NCBI GenBank assembly: GCA_030836705.1
Contig: JAUPLZ010000058.1
Location: 1 to 10,727, forward strand
Direction of reading: 5' to 3'
Source of the DNA: Campylobacterota bacterium
Lineage (GTDB): Bacteria; Campylobacterota; Campylobacteria; Campylobacterales; SZUA-545
DNA length: 10,727 nucleotides
The translations under genes and the position numbers were made by a program. Below, piece by piece: positions 7,373-10,727 of the stretch; the stretch's first letter is position 1; every line of letters starts with the position of its first letter. The notes beneath the pieces are model-generated. The model ran no database searches, was not told the origin of the DNA, and saw nothing but the letters and a program-made list of their open reading frames with translations.

Positions 7373-7381
7373 ATTATAGCA
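7373..7381 (-). promoter_or_regulatory. Extended -10 promoter of the rluD operon
   Basis: On the minus strand the sequence reads TGC-TATAAT, a perfect sigma-70 -10 hexamer with the TGn extension, followed by TACGACC and then the rluD ATG. No convincing -35 exists 17 nt upstream, which is common in Campylobacterota, where the -10 dominates. The predicted transcription start is at 7365-7367, at or next to the start codon, so the main transcript would be leaderless. This is the only clear promoter found for the eight-gene operon. Confidence 0.65.
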
Positions 7382-7435
7382 GATGATGCTAGATTCTCAT
7401 TTTACACAGATTAAATTCCCAAAAATAACAGTCCA

Positions 7436-7513
7436 CTTTTTTGAGGTACTTTTTATAAAAAAAGTAGCAAATGCAAGTGCGAAAGCGTATTTAAAGTAGC
7501 CTGTCCCCATTTT
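7436..7513. repeat. Intergenic repeat element, copy A (hairpin + GCCTGTCCCC box)
   Basis: First of two related units in the 343-nt divergent region 7366-7708, which otherwise holds only promoters. Order of parts: CTTTTTTG; a stem-loop TACTTTTT-ATAA-AAAAAGTA (7447-7466, 8 bp); AATGC; GCGAAAGCG (7479-7487); and GCCTGTCCCCATTTT (7499-7513). Copy B has the same parts in the same order. The stems are nearly pure A-T and are not followed by a U-run that would make a classical terminator. The function is unknown; it could be a decayed small mobile element or a dispersed repeat. Confidence 0.55.
7498..7511 (+). repeat. Solo copy of the IS terminus (14 nt)
   Basis: AGCCTGTCCCCATT is identical to the outer 14 nt of the right end of the downstream IS (10335-10348) and is the reverse complement of its left end (8741-8754). 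Homology stops after 14 nt on the inner side, so this is not a full 35-bp inverted repeat. It may be the relic of a former IS or related small element, or a preferred IS target resembling its ends. It also forms the end of repeat copy A. Confidence 0.6.
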
Positions 7514-7530
7514 CACGCAACCGACTGACG

Positions 7531-7627
7531 CTTTTTTGTAGCACTTTTTTCTAAAAAAAGTGTGAATGCTCTGCGCGAAAGCGGAAATTAGCTAAATCAT
7601 TTTAAAATGTTGCCTCGTCCCCTTTTT
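7531..7627. repeat. Intergenic repeat element, copy B
   Basis: Second copy, 95 nt after copy A. Parts: CTTTTTTG (7531); a stem-loop CACTTTTTT-CTA-AAAAAAGTG (7542-7562, 9 bp); GAATGC; CGCGAAAGCG (7574-7583), which could itself fold as a small GAAA-loop hairpin; then a longer AT spacer and GCCTCGTCCCCTTTTT (7612-7627), which differs from copy A by an inserted C and a lost A. The stem bases covary between copies (TAC...GTA against CAC...GTG), so pairing is kept while the sequence changes. That hints that the fold matters. Confidence 0.55.
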
Positions 7628-7681
7628 ATTGTTTCATAGCGAAATTGAAAGTTTTGTAAAATAAAATAAACAGTTTTTGGT

Positions 7682-7702
7682 TAAAATACGTAAAAGTAAA
7701 GG
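7682..7702 (+). promoter_or_regulatory. Putative -10 and ribosome-binding site for the 307-aa gene
   Basis: A TAAAAT hexamer (7682-7687) lies 21 nt before the ATG at 7709, and an AAAGG ribosome-binding site (7698-7702) lies 6 nt before it. No good -35 is seen at 17 nt. The AAAGG supports the chosen start. The -10 is one of several AT-rich possibilities in this stretch. Confidence 0.4.
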
Positions 7703-7708
7703 TTCAAT

Positions 7709-8632
7709 ATGATTTTAGCAACAACAAATGATGGTCAAGAAATAATTCTTAATGAAGACGGAACATGGTGTTTTGCATCCTCTATGAAAGAATCACAAAA
7801 TATTTTTAAAATTTTAGAAACATTTGAAGCAGGACAAAAACTAATCGCCATTGGAGAAATATTTTCTGGATGTTTTAATGTAGGTCAAAAGGTTTTTATT
7901 GGTGGATTAGACAATGATGGTGTCGTAATTAGTCAAATTGAAAAAATGAGTAATAATACTGCTACAACTCATCAATTGCTTTGTGGTTCCGAAAATGAAC
8001 CTACTCTTTGTGCATTTTATTTAGACAACGTCACAAAGGATGATCTTAATAAAGAACATAATTTTTTGACTTCTGAAAAACAAAACAGAGTGACCACTCA
8101 TCAATTGAAGTCTTCTGATCTTCAAGAACTAACATTTAGACAGACAAAATGGGGTATGTCTAAAAATCAAGTCAAACAATCTGAAAATTTAGAAATTATA
8201 CTAGACGAGAATGATCTATTGGCATATGAAGGAAAAGTTGCCGGTTTTCCATCTTATATTGTTTACAATTTCATTAATGATGAGTTAGCAACAGGAAGCT
8301 ATCAATTAATTCATGAACATGTAAAAAAAAGTGATTTTATTTATGATTTCGAAAATATCAAAAATAACTTGATTAAAAAATATGGACAACCATCAAAAGA
8401 CAATCGCTATTTTACCGATGATGTATTTGAGGATAAACCAGCAGAATGGAGTCAATCATTAGAGAGAGGAGGACTTTCCTTTTTTACAAACTGGATATTT
8501 GGTGAAACAGAATTGATGTTGTCTTTATGTGGAGAAAACTATAAAATCAATTTAGGAATAAGTTATAGCAGTACTGAGTATAAAAATCGTTTAATTCTAC
8601 AAAATGACGAAAAACTACTTGATGATTTGTAA
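7709..8632 (+). CDS. Hypothetical protein with EF-Tu domain-2-like barrel
   Basis: I do not recognise this as a named gene. There is no signal peptide or membrane helix, so it is probably cytoplasmic. Three parts are visible. Residues 1-22 (DGQEIILNEDGTWCF) resemble the short 'DGxxVxLxxDGTW' strand pair found at the start of many uncharacterised proteins. Residues 40-117 resemble domain 2 of EF-Tu-type factors: GEIFSGCFNVGQKVFI matches the GxVxxGxxxvGDxv turn, VVISQIEKM the VxxIE strand, and CAFYLDNVTKDDLNK the GxxLxGVxxxDI end. Residues 142-290 (FRQTKWGMSKNQVKQSE, then LIKKYGQP, then a Trp-rich stretch and ISYSSTEYK) look like a family of bacterial proteins of unknown function sharing a WGMSxxxV motif. 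No G-domain motifs (GxxxxGKS, NKxD) are present. It is transcribed away from the rluD operon. The 12-nt repeat ACTCATCAATTG occurs twice in frame (7967 and 8096). The function is unknown. Confidence 0.8.
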   Translation: MILATTNDGQEIILNEDGTWCFASSMKESQNIFKILETFEAGQKLIAIGEIFSGCFNVGQKVFIGGLDNDGVVISQIEKMSNNTATTHQLLCGSENEPTLCAFYLDNVTKDDLNKEHNFLTSEKQNRVTTHQLKSSDLQELTFRQTKWGMSKNQVKQSENLEIILDENDLLAYEGKVAGFPSYIVYNFINDELATGSYQLIHEHVKKSDFIYDFENIKNNLIKKYGQPSKDNRYFTDDVFEDKPAEWSQSLERGGLSFFTNWIFGETELMLSLCGENYKINLGISYSSTEYKNRLILQNDEKLLDDL

Positions 8633-8740
8633 TATCTTGATTACTGAAAATCATATATAGTTAGAAAAGCCTATATTAAATTTTATTCGGTCGACATTCC
8701 AATAAATACAAGAAAAATCAACATGGAAAACATTAGAGAA

Positions 8741-8775
8741 AATGGGGACAGGCTCAATGCCGTTTAGTTAAGCCA
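8741..8775. repeat. IS left terminal inverted repeat
   Basis: It begins AATGGGGACAGGCTC and matches the right end over 35 of 35 nt. Inside it GGCTCAA and TTAAGCC form an imperfect stem (one mismatch) around a 10-nt loop. Confidence 0.92.
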
Positions 8776-8880
8776 AAAGTCCTTCAAAAGCAGATATTTT
8801 CAACAATATCAAAAAACTTGTCCATACGAACCTCACGAACATTGATTTAGGTATAGAAATTGCCTGCTCCTGCGTATATT

Positions 8881-8896
8881 TATAATAACAATGGAG
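8881..8896 (+). promoter_or_regulatory. Transposase promoter -10 and ribosome-binding site
   Basis: A perfect TATAAT (8881-8886) stands near the left end, with a poor -35 candidate TTGCCT (8860-8865) at 15-nt spacing. A GGAG ribosome-binding site (8893-8896) lies 6 nt before ATG 8903. Both point to 8903, not 8979, as the natural start of the transposase. Confidence 0.55.
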
Positions 8897-8902
8897 TACG
8901 AT

Positions 8903-8978
8903 ATGAAAAAAAAAGAGATCAATACTAAAATCAGTACGCGATAAAATAGCCTCCAATGAGTTCAAAGACGCACACAGG
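8903..8978 (+). other. Frameshifted 5' end of the transposase gene (A9 tract)
   Basis: ATG 8903 is followed by nine A (8906-8914) and, in its own frame, by a stop at 8942-8944. In the transposase frame the region 8907-8978 is open and encodes KKKRSILKSVRDKIASNEF up to the internal methionine, which looks like a genuine transposase N terminus. Removing one A joins ATG 8903 to this frame and gives a protein about 25 residues longer (458 aa). The shift may be a true one-base expansion, a sequencing error in the homopolymer, or a site of transcriptional slippage. Confidence 0.7.
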
Positions 8979-10280
8979 ATGCGTGACAAAGCTTTCACAA
9001 GAGAGAGAAAGTTGACCTTTTCTAAAATGATCGTACTTATGACACAAAAAAGTGTCAAGTCTTTGCAGAATATCCTGAATGAGGCGGAGGTGTATTTGAG
9101 TAATCTGCTCAATACGAAGCTGGTCACCGTTACCAAAGGTGCATACACGCAAGCCAGAGAAAAACTGAACTATACCGCCTTCATAGAACTCTGCCATGAT
9201 ATAAGGGATCAGTTTTACGATCAGTATGAATATGCCGCCTACAAAGACTTTCGACTGCTTGGCATAGACGGGAGCTTGATCACTCTGCCTGATGAGGAGG
9301 GAACAAGAGAGGCGTTTGGCACCGTCAATGTGATCAACCAGCACAAAGATAAGAATAAGCAGATCGTTCAGGCGAGAGTTTCACTGCTGTACGATCTGCT
9401 AAACGGCGTCGTTATCGATGCAATGATAACAGATAGAAAGACCCATGAGATTACGATCGCCAAAGATGAACACTTTACAGCGCTCAAAAGAGGCGATCTG
9501 GTCATATTCGACAGAAGCTACCCCTCCTACGAAATATTCGCCGCCATAACGCACAAACATAAAGCCGACTATCTCATAAGAGTCAAAAAGAGTACCTACA
9601 AAAAGTATACAGAGCCGCTCTTCGATAAAAATTCGAAAGACAAAGATATTACAGTTACCATTACGCCGCCGACAAAAACACTCAGGGAAGAGATGATTGC
9701 ACAGAATCTACCTTTGGAGCTGAAAGTGAGATTTGTGCAGGTGATACTACCTGACGGGGAGGTGGAAGTACTGGCAACCTCTATATTGGATCATGAAGTA
9801 TTGAAGCTAACGGACTTCAGGGAGCTTTACTTCAAACGATGGAAGATAGAGACCTTTTACGATATTGTAAAAAACAGACTGTCACTCGAAAACTTTACAG
9901 GAACAACGCCTTTGGCTATCAGGCAGGACTTTTATGCAACTATGTTCATATCCAACATCGAAGCCCTGGTATCTTACGATATCAATGAAGAGTTTAAAGA
10001 AGAGAAAAATTCCAAAAAGATAGACAGGAGAAAAAAGTACGAACAAAAGGTCAATAAATCCGTTTCGTTCAACACTATCAAAAACCACTGTTTCGATCTT
10101 TTTTTCAGTGACAAAGATATCGATGAAATACTTGAAAAAATCTATCAGCTGCTCAAAACGAACAAGGTGGCAATCAGACCTGACAGACAGTTTAAAAGAC
10201 CAGATGCGGAAGAGGGCAAAATTACAAAAGGCATCAAGAGTGCCAACTATCAAAGAAGGCAGAAAAAAATTGTTTATTGA
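8979..10280 (+). CDS. IS4-family DDE transposase
   Basis: This transposase catalyses cut-and-paste movement of the IS by an RNase H-fold DDE domain. Catalytic residues, numbered from ATG 8979, are D97 (LLGIDGSLITLP), D178 (LVIFDRSYPS) and E291 within the IS4 signature Y284-x2-R287-x3-E291-x6-K298 (YFKRWKIETFYDIVK). A beta-strand-rich insertion lies between the second D and E (about 200-275), as in other IS4 transposases. The C terminus is basic (YQRRQKK). The 433-residue ORF begins at an internal ATG that has only an AGG directly against it and no usable ribosome-binding site. The conserved-looking upstream sequence (8907-8978) and the GGAG before ATG 8903 show the full gene should start at 8903, but the frames are offset by one base. 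All catalytic residues are intact, so activity could persist if slippage restores the frame. The stop lies 33 nt before the right inverted repeat. Confidence 0.88.
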   Translation: MRDKAFTRERKLTFSKMIVLMTQKSVKSLQNILNEAEVYLSNLLNTKLVTVTKGAYTQAREKLNYTAFIELCHDIRDQFYDQYEYAAYKDFRLLGIDGSLITLPDEEGTREAFGTVNVINQHKDKNKQIVQARVSLLYDLLNGVVIDAMITDRKTHEITIAKDEHFTALKRGDLVIFDRSYPSYEIFAAITHKHKADYLIRVKKSTYKKYTEPLFDKNSKDKDITVTITPPTKTLREEMIAQNLPLELKVRFVQVILPDGEVEVLATSILDHEVLKLTDFRELYFKRWKIETFYDIVKNRLSLENFTGTTPLAIRQDFYATMFISNIEALVSYDINEEFKEEKNSKKIDRRKKYEQKVNKSVSFNTIKNHCFDLFFSDKDIDEILEKIYQLLKTNKVAIRPDRQFKRPDAEEGKITKGIKSANYQRRQKKIVY

Positions 10281-10313
10281 TTGGCTAGAGAGTGGCTATT
10301 TGCAGGGTGCTGA

Positions 10314-10348
10314 TGGCTTAACTAAACGGCATTGAGCCTGTCCCCATT
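10314..10348. repeat. IS right terminal inverted repeat
   Basis: Reverse complement of 8741-8775 with no mismatch. It ends GAGCCTGTCCCCATT. Read as plus-strand RNA, GGCUUAA and UUGAGCC pair fully (with one G-U), giving a 7-bp hairpin 34 nt after the transposase stop. This could limit transcription through the end. Confidence 0.92.
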
Positions 10349-10410
10349 ATAACTAAAAAACCGCTGATGGTAAATTTAATTAACTTAGTGTATTATTTTT
10401 AAAAATCAGC

Positions 10411-10727
10411 ATGGATATAAAATTGGCAGCGTCAAGCAAAAATGAGGTTTTAATCATCAAGCGTTTAGAAATTTTGAAATCTATGCTAGAGCTTGAAGAT
10501 TTTGATAGTGTGCAATTGCAAGCAGATAAACTTCAGGCTGAAAATGTAGATGGCTTGTCCGATATCATAAAAACATGTAAAAACAGTGTACATCAAACAG
10601 AAAAAATTATTAAACTTATAGACGACTATATATATCAACCTAAAACAATCCAACTTACGCAACATCAGCAAATAGTTTATAATCAAATATGTCAAGAGTT
10701 TGATGCGATTTTGTCCCAGCGAAGCCT
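10411..10727 (+). CDS. Hypothetical protein, N-terminal part (runs off the window)
   Basis: An open frame starts at ATG 10411 and continues without a stop to the window end (105 codons). It encodes MDIKLAASSKNEVLIIKRLE followed by a mostly helical, Lys/Glu/Gln-rich region (QLQADKLQAENVDGLSDIIK, then QTEKIIKLIDDYIYQ), ending QLTQHQQIVYNQICQEFDAI and further. There is no signal peptide and no recognisable motif. A TATTAT hexamer at 10391-10396 could be its -10, giving a very short leader, and there is no clear ribosome-binding site. The start is therefore tentative. Codon use is AT-rich like the host genes and unlike the IS. I cannot name it. The HQxxxYxQI stretch might begin an enzymatic domain, but that is a guess. 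Confidence 0.6.
   Translation, partial: MDIKLAASSKNEVLIIKRLEILKSMLELEDFDSVQLQADKLQAENVDGLSDIIKTCKNSVHQTEKIIKLIDDYIYQPKTIQLTQHQQIVYNQICQEFDAILSQRS

Larger units (their letters stand above)
8741..10348 (+). mobile_element. Complete IS4-family insertion sequence, 1608 bp
   Basis: It is bounded by perfect 35-bp inverted repeats and carries one DDE transposase gene reading left to right. The transposase has the IS4 Y-(2)-R-(3)-E-(6)-K signature. By eye the element is richer in G+C than the flanking genes, which suggests a recent arrival. I could not find a target-site duplication: the left flank ends CATTAGAGAA and the right flank begins ATAACTAAAA. The 108 nt between the upstream gene and the left end hold no gene I can support. 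The element does not interrupt an evident ORF. Confidence 0.9.

Noticed and set aside
7447..7562. A/T-rich stem-loops as intrinsic terminators for flanking genes
   Set aside because: Both flanking genes point away from this region, and the stems have no G-C core, so a terminator has no gene to serve and a poor structure.
7436..7627. CRISPR-like array
   Set aside because: There are only two imperfect copies with unequal spacing, no spacer-repeat regularity, and no cas gene in the window.
8723..8767. Short frame from ATG 8723 that enters the IS left end (14 codons)
   Set aside because: It has no ribosome-binding site, and the part before the IS is only six codons, so it cannot be shown to be an interrupted gene.
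8768..9344. Two minus-strand ORFs over the IS left end and the 5' part of the transposase gene
   Set aside because: They are antisense to the transposase, carry no motif, and overlap each other in different frames.
10108..10335. Plus-strand ORF of 75 codons at the end of the IS
   Set aside because: It is an out-of-frame reading of the transposase 3' end running into the right inverted repeat.

Overview
The window looks like chromosomal DNA of a Campylobacterota member (formerly Epsilonproteobacteria), probably an environmental or free-living genus rather than Campylobacter itself. The DNA is AT-rich. The gene order rluD, flpA-like lipoprotein, trmB, ftsE, ftsX, envC-like on one strand is the order I recall around Cj1275c-Cj1280c of Campylobacter jejuni. 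I assign the phylum from this synteny and from protein character, without a database search.

Region 1 (1-7365, minus strand) is one tightly packed operon, read from high to low coordinates: rluD, flpA-like, trmB, ftsE, ftsX, envC-like, znuC, znuB (cut by the window edge). Neighbouring genes overlap or lie 1 nt apart, apart from one break inside ftsX. A TGC-TATAAT extended -10 lies 7 nt before the rluD ATG, so the transcript may be leaderless. FtsE/FtsX/EnvC form the envelope module that couples an ABC ATPase to periplasmic activation of cell-wall hydrolases. ZnuC/ZnuB are the ATPase and permease of a divalent-metal importer. RluD and TrmB modify rRNA and tRNA. The striking point is ftsX: an in-frame TAA (2720-2722) cuts it to 217 codons, and the remaining 52 codons, including the fourth membrane helix, continue in the same frame to the normal ATGA junction with envC.

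Region 2 (7366-7708) is a divergent intergenic region. It carries two imperfect copies of a hairpin-containing element of about 76-97 nt, ending in GCCTGTCCCC-like and GCCTCGTCCCC-like boxes. The first box and its flanks (14 nt) are identical to the terminus of the IS further downstream.

Region 3 (7709-8632, plus strand) encodes a 307-residue protein I cannot name. It seems to contain an EF-Tu domain-2-like beta-barrel without any GTPase domain.

Region 4 (8741-10348) is a complete 1608-bp IS4-family element with 35-bp perfect terminal inverted repeats and a DDE transposase carrying the Y-(2)-R-(3)-E-(6)-K signature. The natural transposase start (ATG 8903 with GGAG ribosome-binding site) is one base out of frame with the main ORF, across a run of nine A.

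Region 5 (10349-10727) holds the start of an unrecognised plus-strand gene that runs off the window.

I see no tRNA, rRNA or CRISPR array. The best candidates for a second look are the interrupted ftsX, the duplicated intergenic element with its IS-end match, the EF-Tu-barrel protein and the A9 frameshift in the transposase.
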